64,000 bases of DNA, taken from positions 207,313 to 271,312 of the forward strand of contig NZ_JACHID010000002.1 in assembly GCF_014203025.1 (NCBI RefSeq). Direction: 5' to 3'. Origin of the DNA: Desulfurispira natronophila (GTDB lineage Bacteria; Chrysiogenota; Chrysiogenetes; Chrysiogenales; Chrysiogenaceae). Of the stretch, positions 8,930 through 18,252 are shown piece after piece (position 1 is the first letter of the stretch; every line of letters begins with the position of its first letter). The notes beneath the pieces were generated by a model that worked only from the letters and a program-made list of their open reading frames with translations, did no database searches and had not been told where the DNA came from. A program made the position numbers and the translations under genes.

Positions 8930-9631
8930 ATGAGTTCTACTATTGTCGTTGCTCTTGATACCCGCGATCGCCTCGCCGCTAAAAGCATTGTTGCCGAGTT
9001 GGCTCCTCATAACCCCTGGTTCAAGGTGGGGAAAGCCCTCTTTGTCTCAAAGGGCACTGCCATTGTAGAAGAGCTGATGGAGAATGGGGCCAATATATTT
9101 CTTGATCTAAAGTTCCACGATATCCCCAATACCGTAGCCGAAGCAGCTCGAGCTGCCGCAGATATTGGTGTACGCATGCTGAATGTCCATTGTCTTGGTG
9201 GTCGTAAAATGATGGAAACGACTATTAACTCTATGGCAGACCTCTCCAGTCGTCCCCTGGTAGTAGGGGTCACCATCCTCACCAGCATGAACCAGGGGGA
9301 TCTGGATGAGGTGGGAGTGCGCGAGCCATTGCAGGAGGAGGTGCTGCGACTGGCACGCCTGGCCAGGGATTCCGGCCTGGACGGCGTTGTCTGCTCTCCC
9401 CAGGAGACCGAGCTTATAAAAAGTGAACTGGGTAGCGACTTTCTTACCGTGACGCCCGGCATTCGTCCTGCCTGGTCTGCTACCGACGATCAATCTCGTA
9501 TCACTACTCCCGCTGATGCCGCTCGTATGGGTACGGACTATATGGTCATTGGACGACCTATTATAAAACATCAACGCCCATTGGAAGCGTATGAATCCAT
9601 TCAAAAAGAAATCCAGAGCGCTGTACAGTGA
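8930..9631 (+). CDS. pyrF: Orotidine 5'-phosphate decarboxylase
   Basis: A 233-residue OMP decarboxylase, catalysing the last step of UMP synthesis (OMP to UMP plus CO2). The catalytic signature FLDLKFHDIPNT with the D-x-K-x-x-D array is at about residues 58-70. The phosphate-binding GIRP motif (TPGIRPAW) and the late YMVIGRPI strand are also present. The ATG has a GGAGAGTTAAAC site. A small Fe-S gene begins inside its last 41 bases and mntP follows, so the three may form one unit, although no metabolic link is obvious. Confidence 0.97.
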   Translation: MSSTIVVALDTRDRLAAKSIVAELAPHNPWFKVGKALFVSKGTAIVEELMENGANIFLDLKFHDIPNTVAEAARAAADIGVRMLNVHCLGGRKMMETTINSMADLSSRPLVVGVTILTSMNQGDLDEVGVREPLQEEVLRLARLARDSGLDGVVCSPQETELIKSELGSDFLTVTPGIRPAWSATDDQSRITTPADAARMGTDYMVIGRPIIKHQRPLEAYESIQKEIQSAVQ

Positions 9632-9995
9632 CCCGTTTATAACGATTTTCTCACGGTGGCAGCCGACATGTATTGATAGAACAAGCAGCTGGTATTGGCT
9701 CCAACAGTATTACAGTCTTCAGCGAGGAGACCATGGCGAGTGGGTGCTTCTAGGTTATGGCCCCCTGCCGCGTAGATTTTTCATCCAGATTCACAGTTCA
9801 TCTGGGGTTACTGTTAGTAGCGCAACTGGTGTGTGTGGAAATTGTGGCCGTTGCCTTAACTTTTGCCCGGCGAAAGTTATCGGCAGTGGGCTTAAGGCGC
9901 GCCGCAGTATAAAATGTTTAATTTTTCGTGTTTTTTTGCGCTGTGGGCAGTGCTTGCAGGTATGCCGTGAGCGCCAGCTGAGTGCTGGATGCTAA
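9591..9995 (+). CDS. Small putative 4Fe-4S cluster protein between pyrF and mntP
   Basis: A 134-residue product I do not recognise as a named family. The N-terminal 80 residues have no familiar motif (one lone cysteine, several aromatics). From about residue 82 there is CGNCGRCLNFCP, a textbook CxxCxxCxxxCP [4Fe-4S] ligand set, followed about 30 residues later by CGQCLQVC, an incomplete second set. The ATG at 9591 lies inside pyrF (41-base overlap). The stop overlaps the mntP start (ATGCTAA, 7 bases), which argues that the frame is translated. The long overlap at the 5' end makes the exact start uncertain. It may be a truncated or diverged ferredoxin-like electron carrier. It could also be a remnant. 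Confidence 0.5.
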   Translation: MNPFKKKSRALYSDPFITIFSRWQPTCIDRTSSWYWLQQYYSLQRGDHGEWVLLGYGPLPRRFFIQIHSSSGVTVSSATGVCGNCGRCLNFCPAKVIGSGLKARRSIKCLIFRVFLRCGQCLQVCRERQLSAGC

Positions 9996-10546
9996 CAGGT
10001 ATGTTGGTGCTGGGGTTGGTGGTGGCCAGCAATAATTTTGCTGTGGCTATTGGCCTGGGAGCAATGGGGCATGGTCTGCATCGCTGGCGAATAGCAGTGG
10101 TTTTTGGTTTTTTCGAATTTCTGGCCCCTCTGCTGGGTCTTTGGGCTGGCCATGAGATGTCCACCATGCTTCACCAACGTGGCCCATGGCTGGCGGCACC
10201 ATTATTGGCAGCCCTGGGGCTGTGGGCTGTGTGGGATGCCTTTATCGCCAGTCAGCATGACTGGCAGCGCAAAGAGCGCTTTTATCATCGTGCTCTCATT
10301 TCGTGGGTGGGGCTGGTGGTTCTGGCTGTCATCCTCAGTGTAGACAACCTTTTGGTTGGGTTTTCCCTGGGGGTAAATGTAGTAGCCTCACTCTCCCTGG
10401 CGGCGTATATCTCCCTTTTTACTGTACTGTTTACCCTTTTGGGCCTTTACATTGGCAGTGCCTGCCGCCATCACTGGGAAAAGGCAGCCCAAGTGCTGTC
10501 CGGTCTTTTGTTTATCGGCCTGGGGATGTACTTGTGGGGTGGGTGA
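9989..10546 (+). CDS. mntP: MntP-family manganese efflux pump
   Basis: A 185-residue, six-helix membrane protein of the MntP (YebN/DUF204) family, which exports Mn2+ across the inner membrane. It shows two homologous three-helix halves: the first with VVASNNFAVAIGLGAM, the second with ILSVDNLLVGFSLG. Each carries the small-residue/Asp-Asn signature seen in this superfamily. The ATG overlaps the end of the preceding Fe-S gene by 7 bases, suggesting coupling. A Mn riboswitch is not expected here because the gene is internal. A DtxR/MntR-like repressor lies at 33.2 kb, but nothing in the sequence ties it to this gene. Confidence 0.85.
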   Translation: MLTGMLVLGLVVASNNFAVAIGLGAMGHGLHRWRIAVVFGFFEFLAPLLGLWAGHEMSTMLHQRGPWLAAPLLAALGLWAVWDAFIASQHDWQRKERFYHRALISWVGLVVLAVILSVDNLLVGFSLGVNVVASLSLAAYISLFTVLFTLLGLYIGSACRHHWEKAAQVLSGLLFIGLGMYLWGG

Positions 10547-10558
10547 TGGTTTGCGGAC

Positions 10559-10738
10559 ATGCCCTCAGTATCTTGCTGGGAGCTTTCAGATCTCACTCAA
10601 CAGGAGATGAGAGATGCTTTGGCTTCTGTTAAAAAAGTTCCAGAATGTTTGTATTTTTCAATGCAAACAGACAGGCACTTGTGCCATGTAAACTGTATGT
10701 GCAGCAGGCAAAGCTTGTACCTGTGGTCAATTGATTAA
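10559..10738 (+). CDS. Possible small cysteine-containing protein (59 codons)
   Basis: An open frame of 59 codons starting ATG 13 bases after mntP and ending TAA at 10736-10738. The predicted product has a helical LSDLTQQEMRDALASVKKV stretch and a C-terminal HLCHVNCMCSRQ cluster. Its composition looks protein-like, but there is no convincing Shine-Dalgarno before the ATG and I recognise no family. It could be translated by coupling from mntP or be a chance frame. Confidence 0.25.
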   Translation: MPSVSCWELSDLTQQEMRDALASVKKVPECLYFSMQTDRHLCHVNCMCSRQSLYLWSID

Positions 10739-10768
10739 AAAACCGTTTTATTGCGCGGGGATTTCCTG

Positions 10769-10798
10769 TTGACAAACGACACAAATTCCGAGTAAATA
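10769..10798 (+). promoter_or_regulatory. Putative sigma70-type promoter for the CoA-transferase gene
   Basis: A perfect TTGACA -35 box at 10769-10774 followed after 18 bases by TAAATA at 10793-10798, about 70 bases before the CoA-transferase ATG. The -10 is imperfect, so the call is moderate. Confidence 0.5.
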
Positions 10799-10804
10799 AC
10801 CGTG

Positions 10805-10836
10805 TATTTTCGATCATATTTTTCAATTCGAAAATA
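10805..10836 (+). repeat. 9-base perfect inverted repeat in the leader of the CoA-transferase gene
   Basis: TATTTTCGA at 10805-10813 is mirrored by TCGAAAATA at 10828-10836, with a 14-base spacer. It lies between the putative -10 box and the strong AAAGGAGG ribosome site. It could be an operator or an mRNA hairpin; it is AT-rich and lacks a T-tract, so it is not a terminator. Confidence 0.45.
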
Positions 10837-10868
10837 TAACCATAATTTATTTTTCTAAAGGAGGCACC

Positions 10869-12431
10869 ATGTCTGACATGAAGTCGCGTGTGCGTGACAC
10901 ATCCCTTCATCACCTCTTCATGAAACCCGAAGAAACTGTCAAGTTCTTTTCTGAAGCAGAAAAACGCCCTATGAATCTCGGATGGTCCGGCTTTACTCCC
11001 GTTGGTTACCCCAAAGTAGTTCCCATTGCTATTGCCGACCACGTTGAGCGCAACAACCTGCAAGGCAAGTGGAAGTTCAACCTCTTTATCGGCGCTTCTG
11101 TTGGTGCCGAGACGGAAGACCGCTGGGCTACCCTTGATATTATTGATCGTCGCTGGCCCTACCAGACCGGTAAAAACCTGGGCAAGGCCATTAATACTGG
11201 CAAGATTCGCATGGGTGACAAGCACCTCTCCATGTTTGCTCAGGACCTTCGATACGGTTTCTATACCAAGGATGAAGGCGGCGGACTCGACGTAGCTATC
11301 ATTGAAGCTTCTGCCATCACGGAAAATGGTGACATTGTTCTTGCCGGTTCTGTAGGTGCTGCACCCGAAATCATTGAGGTAGCCGACAAAATTATTGTCG
11401 AAATCAATACGGGCCTGCCCTCTTTTGAAGGCATGCACGACATCCTTACCACTGACTTGCCTCCTTTCCGTCAGATCCTGCCAGTAACCGATGTCAAGCA
11501 GCGTATTGGCACTCCCTGGGTCCCCACCGACAAAAGCAAAATTATCGCTATTGTCGAATCCAAGATGCCGGACAATGGTCGTGCACTCAAGGGGACAGAC
11601 GAAGTTTCCCAGGCTATCGCCGATCACATTGTTGAGTTCTTCCAGGCTGAAGTTAAGGGCGGACGTCTACCCAAAAACCTGCTTCCCCTGCAGTCCGGTG
11701 TGGGTAACATTGCCAATGCCGTTGTTGGTGGCTTGACCGCCTCACCATTTGAGGATCTGGTAGTATTTACTGAAGTTCTGCAGGATACCTTCCTGCCTTT
11801 CCTCGACTCTGGCAAGTGTAAGTACATCAACTGTACCTCACTGTCTCTCTCCAATGAAGGCTTTGAGGAGTGGTGGAGCAAGTACGACAAGTACAAAGAA
11901 ATGGTGATGATGCGTCCTCAGCAGATCTCCAACAACCCTGAGCTCATTCGCCGCCTCGGTGTCATCGGCATGAATACGCCCGTAGAGTTTGACATGTATG
12001 CCCATGCCAACTCCACGCTGGTAGGCGGTACGCGCATGATTAACGGTATTGGCGGTTCCGGTGACTTTGAGCGCAACGCTTATATCTCTATCATGCACTG
12101 CCCTTCAGTGCGTCCCTCCAAGACAGACGAGTTTGGCATCACCGGCGTGGTTCCCAAGGTTCCCCACGTGGACCACACCGAGCACGACATCGACGTATTG
12201 GTTACCGATCAAGGTCTTGCCGACTTGCGTGGCTTGGCTCCCAAGGATCGCGCCCGCGAGGTCATCAACAAGTGTGCTCACCCTGCTTACAAAGAGTACC
12301 TTATGGACTACCTGGAGCGAGCCGAAAAGAAGACTGGCTACCACCACGAGCCTCAGCTGCTGGACGAGTGCTACAAAATGCACACCAGCCTGCAGGAAAA
12401 TGGCACCATGCGTTTCTGGGAAGTCAAGTAA
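10869..12431 (+). CDS. Acetyl-CoA hydrolase/CoA-transferase (succinyl-CoA:acetate CoA-transferase-like)
   Basis: A 520-residue class I CoA-transferase of the Ach1/AarC group. These enzymes move CoA between acetate and succinate (or propionate) and act in acetate activation or in a modified TCA cycle. The catalytic glutamate is in VVFTEVLQD (E302 by my count), preceded by the LQSGVGNIANAVV segment. An oxyanion GNS-like glycine-rich region (GGTRMINGIGGSGDF) and the late LRGLAPKDRAREVI helix are characteristic. Length is normal. It is monocistronic: a TTGACA promoter and an inverted repeat lie upstream, AAAGGAGG is the ribosome site, and a strong terminator follows 20 bases after the stop. Codon usage looks biased towards C-ending codons, consistent with high expression (impression, not computed). 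Confidence 0.9.
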   Translation: MSDMKSRVRDTSLHHLFMKPEETVKFFSEAEKRPMNLGWSGFTPVGYPKVVPIAIADHVERNNLQGKWKFNLFIGASVGAETEDRWATLDIIDRRWPYQTGKNLGKAINTGKIRMGDKHLSMFAQDLRYGFYTKDEGGGLDVAIIEASAITENGDIVLAGSVGAAPEIIEVADKIIVEINTGLPSFEGMHDILTTDLPPFRQILPVTDVKQRIGTPWVPTDKSKIIAIVESKMPDNGRALKGTDEVSQAIADHIVEFFQAEVKGGRLPKNLLPLQSGVGNIANAVVGGLTASPFEDLVVFTEVLQDTFLPFLDSGKCKYINCTSLSLSNEGFEEWWSKYDKYKEMVMMRPQQISNNPELIRRLGVIGMNTPVEFDMYAHANSTLVGGTRMINGIGGSGDFERNAYISIMHCPSVRPSKTDEFGITGVVPKVPHVDHTEHDIDVLVTDQGLADLRGLAPKDRAREVINKCAHPAYKEYLMDYLERAEKKTGYHHEPQLLDECYKMHTSLQENGTMRFWEVK

Positions 12432-12450
12432 GACTTTCACTGCTCTATCA

Positions 12451-12479
12451 AAGCCCTGTCGCAAGACAGGGCTTTTTTT
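12451..12479 (+). terminator. Rho-independent terminator after the CoA-transferase gene
   Basis: A stem AAGCCCTGTC/GACAGGGCTT with a short GCAA loop followed by a run of seven or more T residues, 20 bases past the stop codon. Confidence 0.92.
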
Positions 12480-12766
12480 GGTGGGTGAAATGCGCTAAGC
12501 TTTGCTCTTGGTACTGCGCTTAGCAGACTGCTGAGATATTTCCATGACCATTCTTGGCAAAGAGAGCTCTACGGATAATTTACCGCACTGTACTATACTG
12601 CGGAACGGTGTAGCGCTAGTTTTTCCTCACAGACGCTGGCGCTTTCATCTCTGGCGAATAGTTTGGCGCTCATTCCAAAGAATGCACTGTGCTTCACCGT
12701 AAATGACTACACATTTTTTCTTTACCCATCATTAAAGAGTATCTCAGCAAGCTGTTCGAGGAGTTC
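12480..12766. other. Intergenic region before gspN, no gene seen
   Basis: Together with the terminator this makes a stretch of 335 bases without a coding frame I would trust. I see no convincing -35/-10 pair, RNA gene or long palindrome. It presumably holds the gspN promoter. The only clear element is the GAGGAG ribosome site directly before gspN. Confidence 0.5.
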
Positions 12767-13516
12767 ATGTTGTCCCGTAAAAGTATCCTGCTGATAGCCT
12801 TGCTTTTTTTCGCCTCATACCTACTCTTTGCCGCAGTGACTCTCCCTGCCCAGCTCACATGGTCCCAGGTGCAGAAACAGCTGCCTGCCGAGGACGTTGC
12901 TCTCACCCAGATTGAGGGCACCCTGTGGCGTGGCAGTGGGCAGTTTCACTACCAGCAACACTCGGTACCCCTGAGTTGGCGGGTGCGCCTTGCAGAGTTG
13001 CTGCGCCTGCGAGCTGGGGTAGAAGTATCCTTGAGCGATCCAGGCCTGCAGTCGAAAGCCACGGTCTCTCTTAGTCCAGCTGGGACGCTGCGGGTGACGC
13101 TGGATGGTCAGGTACATCCGGCACGAATACTTGAGTTAGCCCAGTTCCGGGAGCTGGAAATCCCAGGCCCTGTGCGCCTTGAGCAACTGGAAGTGCATCT
13201 TCAGGGTAGCCACTTTTCCCATGCAACTGGCAACACAACCTGGAGTGGCGGTACAGTGCGCTCTATCCTGCCAGGGAACCACTTTGAAATTGACTTCCCC
13301 GCCCTCGAAGGCAGGCTGGAGCTGGAGGATGACGGGCCAATTTTCAGTATTGCCCGCTCAGGCGATGATCAGCCAATACTGCAAGCCAGCCTCAACGAAA
13401 ATGGCTGGGCACGCCTGGTGCTCATGAATCACCTGACACGTGCCATTGATCTTCCTTGGCCCATTCAGGGAGGACGCGATGGCACCATTATCAGCTATGA
13501 AGAGAAAGTTTTTTAA
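12767..13516 (+). CDS. gspN: Type II secretion system protein N (GspN)
   Basis: A 249-residue GspN, a bitopic inner-membrane protein with a periplasmic domain, found in some type II secretion systems. An N-terminal membrane helix (about residues 7-27) is followed by the family pattern P-A-x-L-x-W (LPAQLTWSQVQ) and an IEGTLWRGSGQF segment typical of GspN, then repeated beta-strands. The ATG has a GAGGAG site. It precedes gspC by 230 bases containing a short minus-strand frame, so co-transcription with gspC is not certain. Confidence 0.85.
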   Translation: MLSRKSILLIALLFFASYLLFAAVTLPAQLTWSQVQKQLPAEDVALTQIEGTLWRGSGQFHYQQHSVPLSWRVRLAELLRLRAGVEVSLSDPGLQSKATVSLSPAGTLRVTLDGQVHPARILELAQFRELEIPGPVRLEQLEVHLQGSHFSHATGNTTWSGGTVRSILPGNHFEIDFPALEGRLELEDDGPIFSIARSGDDQPILQASLNENGWARLVLMNHLTRAIDLPWPIQGGRDGTIISYEEKVF

Positions 13517-13557
13517 ATTGACACCAATTCTTGCTCCACGTACAAGTTAAAAATTAT

Positions 13558-13692
13558 CTACTTGCCAGAAGCTGCTTTCTTGAGTTCCGCTAAACGAATG
13601 AGTAATTGAGTCGCCTCAGGAAGCTCGCGTAACAAGAGTAATGCGTACTCTTTATAGACAGCAGCAGCATTTGACTGGGAAAACAACCGCAG
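13558..13692 (-). pseudogene. Short antiparallel frame, possible remnant of a gene
   Basis: Between gspN and gspC the minus strand encodes about 44 codons ending TAG at 13558-13560, reading a helical, leucine/alanine-rich chain (VYKEYALLLLRELPEATQ and onward to a KKAASGK end). The frame begins after an in-frame TAA with only CTG/TTG starts and no ribosome site. It looks like the C-terminal tail of a helical-repeat protein, possibly left from a deleted gene, but is too short to name. Confidence 0.25.
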
Positions 13693-13744
13693 TTAGTGGT
13701 CTTTAAGCAGCAAAATATAGCATAACTGAGGAACACAAACCCCA

Positions 13745-14725
13745 ATGGGAACACTGATAAATCATCCTGCCGTAGCGAAACTTCTCACTCTCCTCGGCCC
13801 TTTCGTCGTAGTAGCAGTGGTAGTCAGTACAGCCTACTCCCTCTCTCAGCTGACCTGGCAACTCAGCATGCCGACACCCCAGAAGCCACCCGCAACCGGG
13901 GAAAGAGGTCCTGAACAGCTTTCTGCCTCCGATACTGACAGAAGCCAAGCCGCCACCATTGCTGGATGGAATCTCTTTGGCACAGAGGAAGTAAAAGAAG
14001 AAGTGGAGTCGCCAAAAGTCGATATGATCAACGCGCCTCAGACTCGCATGCGCCTCAAACTCGAGGGCGTATTTGTGGCGCGCAATCCCGATAATTCCCT
14101 GGCCCTGATTGCCAATCAGGGCCAGGCGGCTAATGTTTATACCGTAGGCAGCTCCATTCCCGGTGGAGCCACACTGGCAGGTGTCTTTGCCGATCGTGTG
14201 GTTTTGCAGCGTGACGACGCTTTCGAGACCTTGCGCTTCCCCGACAGTGACGAGGATATTGGGTTGCAGGAGACACAAACCCGGAGTACACCTACATCGG
14301 AGCCGCGTCGCAGTAGCTCCAGGCGTGAACGGGCAGAACAGTCGGCGCCACCACAGCGGGAGCTGACGGACCAGGATAACTTGGTACAGAATATTCAGCG
14401 TATGACCCCGGAAAGCTTTATGTACACCTATGCTCCCGTAATGGAGTCAAATCCCCAGGCAATTCTTGATGGTGCGGGACTAACCCCCCAGTCATCCTCC
14501 AATGGCGAACCGGGAGGCTACGCTGTGGGAAGCAATGCACCGGCAGAACTGATGGAGCAAATCGGACTGCAGCAGGGTGATGTCATAGTCTCCGTAAACA
14601 ATCATCCGGTGGGTGATGTGCAGCGTGATCGCCAACTGGTGAATCAGATCATAGAGTCTGGAGTAGCTCGCATTGAAATCCGGCGCGGATCGCGCCAGTT
14701 TGTGGTGACCTACCCTCTGCGATGA
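13745..14725 (+). CDS. gspC: Type II secretion system protein C (GspC) with PDZ domain
   Basis: A 326-residue GspC, the inner-membrane component that links the inner platform to the secretin GspD. An N-terminal membrane helix (about 15-37) is followed by a proline-rich linker. The homology region comes at about 70-165: NLFGTEE at its start, LKLEGVF and the SLALI strand. A charged, disordered linker and a C-terminal PDZ domain complete the chain (about 235-326), with EQIGLQQGDVIVSVNNHPV as its core. The start ATG is preceded by GAGGAAC at some distance. It is the first of a tight gspC-D-E-F run. Confidence 0.9.
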   Translation: MGTLINHPAVAKLLTLLGPFVVVAVVVSTAYSLSQLTWQLSMPTPQKPPATGERGPEQLSASDTDRSQAATIAGWNLFGTEEVKEEVESPKVDMINAPQTRMRLKLEGVFVARNPDNSLALIANQGQAANVYTVGSSIPGGATLAGVFADRVVLQRDDAFETLRFPDSDEDIGLQETQTRSTPTSEPRRSSSRRERAEQSAPPQRELTDQDNLVQNIQRMTPESFMYTYAPVMESNPQAILDGAGLTPQSSSNGEPGGYAVGSNAPAELMEQIGLQQGDVIVSVNNHPVGDVQRDRQLVNQIIESGVARIEIRRGSRQFVVTYPLR

Positions 14726-14866
14726 TAACTTGCCGGGGCAGCGGCTTTTTCCATCGGTTGGTTTGCTATGGATCAGAGAAACCTCAAAACAACGAGTTTT
14801 AATTTCTCACAAGGCTGTGAGGTAACACAACCATTAACCCTTAATGCTTTAATAGAAGGAACTTCC

Positions 14867-16756
14867 ATGCGAGTACTGACACTCAGCCTTATCCTGGCAC
14901 TCTTCTTTGTTTTATCCAATCCATCTTTGGCGCAGGAGCCAACACCCGGTAACGACGATACCTGGACCGTAAACCTCAAGGAAGCTGAGATAAGTGCTTT
15001 GGTGGATCAGGTTTCTGCCATAACCGGGCGGAGTTTTGTGGTGGATCCTCGTGTGCGGGGCAAAGTGACGGTGGTCTCCCAGACTCCTATGGATGCCGAA
15101 TCAATCTACGAGCTTTTCCTGGTGGTGTTGAGTATTCACGGCTTTATTGCCGTTGAGGGTGGCGAGGCCACCAAGATTCTCCCCAATGCCGTGGCCAGAC
15201 AGGCGGCTATCCCCCTGGACAGTGATGGATTTATGCGCGGTGAGGTGCTCATTACTCGTGTCATTCCTCTGCAAAACACACCCGCTGCGGAGCTGATCCC
15301 CATACTCCGCCCGTTGGTGCCGCAATACGGCCACCTGGCTGGAGTCCCCTCGGCCAACGCCATCATCATCAGTGATCATGCAGAAAATGTCTCGCGCATA
15401 GCCGAAATCGTCGAGCGACTGGACCAGGAAGAAAGTGAGCTGATTAAAATTGTCGACCTGGAACACGCTTGGGTCGGCCATGTGGGTGGTCTGCTGGAGC
15501 AAATGGTTTCCCAGTCCGGGCGGCAGGAGCGCCCCCAGGGTGCGATTCGCATCATCGCCGATGAACGCAGCAATCGCCTGATTCTCAAGGGGACGGAGAA
15601 GTCCCTGGAAGAGTATCGCAGCCTGATACAGTCCCTGGATGTTCCTGTCAAGGATACCGGCTCAACCCAGGTCATTCGCCTGAACCATGCCGATGCCGTT
15701 CAGATTTCCGATCTTCTTAAAGCCCTGATAGATGGCCAGCTTGATGATTCCGATATCAGGCACACCGTCAGCATTCAGGCCGATGAGTCCCTCAATGCTT
15801 TGGTAATACGCGCCGAGCCCTCTGTTATGACAGAACTGCAGAGCGTCATTTCCCAGCTGGACATTCGGCGTGCCCAGGTGCTGATCGAAGCGGTTATAGT
15901 GGAAGTTGTGGGTGACTCCCTCAACCAGTTAGGCGTGCAGCTGGCAGCTCGCAGTACCGATTCGCTCGGACCCGTGGGCGGCACCTCTTTTTCTAATGCG
16001 GGCAGCAGTCTCGGCGGCATTCTCACAAACCTGGCTACACAAACTCCCCCGAACATTGGTGATGGTATGAATCTGGGGGTAGCCACTTCCAGTGGTGATG
16101 TGGAGATGGGGGCCCTGTTGCAGGCTTTATCTCAGGTCAGCAATGCCAACCTGCTCTCTACTCCGAGTGTTTTAACCCTGGATAACCAGGAAGCTCGCAT
16201 TTTGGTAGGGCAAAATGTTCCCGTGCGCACAGGTAGCTACACAACAGATGGCAGTGGTGCTTCCAATCCCTTTACGACGATCCAGCGCCAGGATGTCGGT
16301 ATTGTGCTACGCACCACTCCCAGTATTTACGAAGGAGATGCTGTGCGCATGCAGGTGGAGTTGGAGGCATCATCGGTTCTTTCCGAAGGAACCGACGGCA
16401 TAATCACCAACAAGCGCGAAATCCAGACCACCATTTTGGCCGACAATAACGAGACTATAGTGTTGGGCGGGCTCATCAAAGATGATGTGCAGGAATCCAT
16501 CAGCAAAGTACCCCTGCTGGGTGACATTCCCTTGATTGGCCGTCTTTTTCAGGCGCGGCGCCAACGAGTGGAAAAGCGCAATCTGTTGGTATTTTTGCGA
16601 CCAACCATTTTGTTAACCCAAGAGGATAGCAGTGCCATCAGTCGGCGTCAGTACCAGGGAATATACGAACTGCAGATGAATCCACCCAAAATGTCGGGGA
16701 TACCGACCCGCATTCAGCCCAATTTGCCGGAAAATCTGGAAGACTTGTATAACTGA
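14867..16756 (+). CDS. gspD: Type II secretion system secretin GspD
   Basis: A 629-residue outer-membrane secretin that forms the export channel. I place the start at the ATG at 14867: AGAAGGAAC lies just upstream and the product then begins with a clean signal peptide ([18 protein letters not shown], cleavage near residue 22). An earlier in-frame ATG at 14768 would add 33 residues before the signal. Domains: N0 ([18 protein letters not shown]), N1-N3 repeats to about residue 330, and the secretin core with VPVRTGSY and the late [14 protein letters not shown] signature. No pilotin S-domain motif is obvious. Its TGA overlaps the gspE ATG by one base. Confidence 0.95.
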   Translation: MRVLTLSLILALFFVLSNPSLAQEPTPGNDDTWTVNLKEAEISALVDQVSAITGRSFVVDPRVRGKVTVVSQTPMDAESIYELFLVVLSIHGFIAVEGGEATKILPNAVARQAAIPLDSDGFMRGEVLITRVIPLQNTPAAELIPILRPLVPQYGHLAGVPSANAIIISDHAENVSRIAEIVERLDQEESELIKIVDLEHAWVGHVGGLLEQMVSQSGRQERPQGAIRIIADERSNRLILKGTEKSLEEYRSLIQSLDVPVKDTGSTQVIRLNHADAVQISDLLKALIDGQLDDSDIRHTVSIQADESLNALVIRAEPSVMTELQSVISQLDIRRAQVLIEAVIVEVVGDSLNQLGVQLAARSTDSLGPVGGTSFSNAGSSLGGILTNLATQTPPNIGDGMNLGVATSSGDVEMGALLQALSQVSNANLLSTPSVLTLDNQEARILVGQNVPVRTGSYTTDGSGASNPFTTIQRQDVGIVLRTTPSIYEGDAVRMQVELEASSVLSEGTDGIITNKREIQTTILADNNETIVLGGLIKDDVQESISKVPLLGDIPLIGRLFQARRQRVEKRNLLVFLRPTILLTQEDSSAISRRQYQGIYELQMNPPKMSGIPTRIQPNLPENLEDLYN

Positions 16757-18249
16757 TGGATACACAAGCCATGTCCGCCCAACCACCTCGGATTCCCTTC
16801 AGCTTTGCCAAGCGCCACGGGCTGGTCGTGAGCAGTGATCAACAAGGACAGCCGGTTGTGCTCTATACCCGCCCACCATCGGCACTGGCCATAGCTGAAG
16901 TGCAACGGGTGACTGGACCTCGCGCCGCATTTACGCAGGTTGGGGAAGATGTTTTTGACCAGGAACTTTCGCGGGTGTATCAGAACGACTCCTCGGCAGC
17001 CATGGAAATGGTTGAAGGACTCGGCGATGAAATGGATCTGGCTAGCCTGGCTGATTCAGTGCCCGAAACCGAGGATCTGTTGGAGCAGGAGGATGATGCT
17101 CCCATCATCCGTCTCATCAATGCCCTGCTCACCGAGGCGATCAAGGAGAGCGCCTCCGATATACACATTGAGACCTTTGAGCGTAACCTCATTGTACGAT
17201 TCCGCATAGATGGGGTACTTCGTGAAATAGTCCGTCCCAAGCGAGCCTTGGCACCCCTGCTCATATCGCGCATCAAGGTTATGGCCCGCCTGGATATTGC
17301 GGAGAAACGCATTCCCCAGGATGGCCGCATCTCCCTGCGAATAGGTGGTAAAGAGGTGGATGTGCGGGTTTCCACTATGCCCTCCATTAACGGTGAGCGC
17401 ATTGTTCTGCGTCTCTTGGACAAGCAGGCAGGACGACTGGAGCTTTCTCAGCTGGGTATGTCCGAGTCTGACTCTCGCCGCATGGAAGGCATTATCTTTA
17501 AACCCCATGGTATAATTTTGGTAACAGGTCCTACCGGTTCCGGCAAGACCACTACCCTCTACGCCACTCTTACCCGCCTTAATGACAAGAGTCGCAATAT
17601 TCTGACCGTTGAGGACCCCATTGAATACAACCTGGAAGGTATCGGTCAGACGCAGGTAAATGCCAAGATCGACATGACCTTTGCCCGTGGCCTGCGAGCC
17701 ATTCTGCGCCAGGATCCGGACGTGGTAATGGTTGGGGAAATCCGCGATCTGGAAACAGCGGAAATTGCCATTCAGGCCAGTCTGACCGGTCACCTTGTGC
17801 TCTCGACTCTTCACACCAACAGCGCAGTGGGGGCCATTACCCGCCTCATCGATATGGGTATCGAGCCTTTTTTACTTTCATCCAGCCTGTTAGGAGTTTT
17901 GGCCCAACGCCTGGTACGGGTGCTGTGTCCTCACTGTAAAGTTCCCTATACAGCCACGGAAGAAGAGTGCACCATCTTGCAAGCTAATTTGGAAGCACCT
18001 CCTGTCATTTACCGTGCAGCTGGCTGCAAAGAGTGTAACGAACTGGGTTACCGGGGGCGCCGGGGTGTCTATGAGCTCATCACGTTTAACGACGAGCTGA
18101 GGTCCATGATTCATCGTAAGGCATCTGAGCACGAACTGGAGACCTATGCTCGTCACTACAGTACCGGTATCCGGTCTGATGGGGCTCGTCAGATCCTGCA
18201 GGGAAATACCACCCTTGAGGAAGTTCTACGGGTAACCTTGGAGGAGTAG
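16756..18249 (+). CDS. gspE: Type II secretion system ATPase GspE
   Basis: A 497-residue cytoplasmic secretion ATPase that powers pseudopilus assembly. The N-terminal domain (about 1-110) is followed by the NTPase core. Walker [11 protein letters not shown] is near residues 258-267, the Asp box is ESASDIHIE, Walker B is GEIRD near 327-331, and the His box is in STLHTNSA. A zinc-binding CPHC...CKEC pair lies between about residues 390 and 425, as in canonical GspE. The start overlaps the gspD stop (TGATG). All catalytic motifs are intact. Confidence 0.96.
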   Translation: MDTQAMSAQPPRIPFSFAKRHGLVVSSDQQGQPVVLYTRPPSALAIAEVQRVTGPRAAFTQVGEDVFDQELSRVYQNDSSAAMEMVEGLGDEMDLASLADSVPETEDLLEQEDDAPIIRLINALLTEAIKESASDIHIETFERNLIVRFRIDGVLREIVRPKRALAPLLISRIKVMARLDIAEKRIPQDGRISLRIGGKEVDVRVSTMPSINGERIVLRLLDKQAGRLELSQLGMSESDSRRMEGIIFKPHGIILVTGPTGSGKTTTLYATLTRLNDKSRNILTVEDPIEYNLEGIGQTQVNAKIDMTFARGLRAILRQDPDVVMVGEIRDLETAEIAIQASLTGHLVLSTLHTNSAVGAITRLIDMGIEPFLLSSSLLGVLAQRLVRVLCPHCKVPYTATEEECTILQANLEAPPVIYRAAGCKECNELGYRGRRGVYELITFNDELRSMIHRKASEHELETYARHYSTGIRSDGARQILQGNTTLEEVLRVTLEE

Positions 18250-18252
18250 ACT

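Noticed and set aside
10629..11627. 332-codon open frame on the minus strand
   Set aside because: It is wholly antisense to the CoA-transferase gene, whose translation matches a known family with catalytic motif; the antisense product shows no family pattern and no ribosome site.
17056..17814. 252-codon minus-strand frame
   Set aside because: Antisense to gspE, which has complete ATPase motifs.
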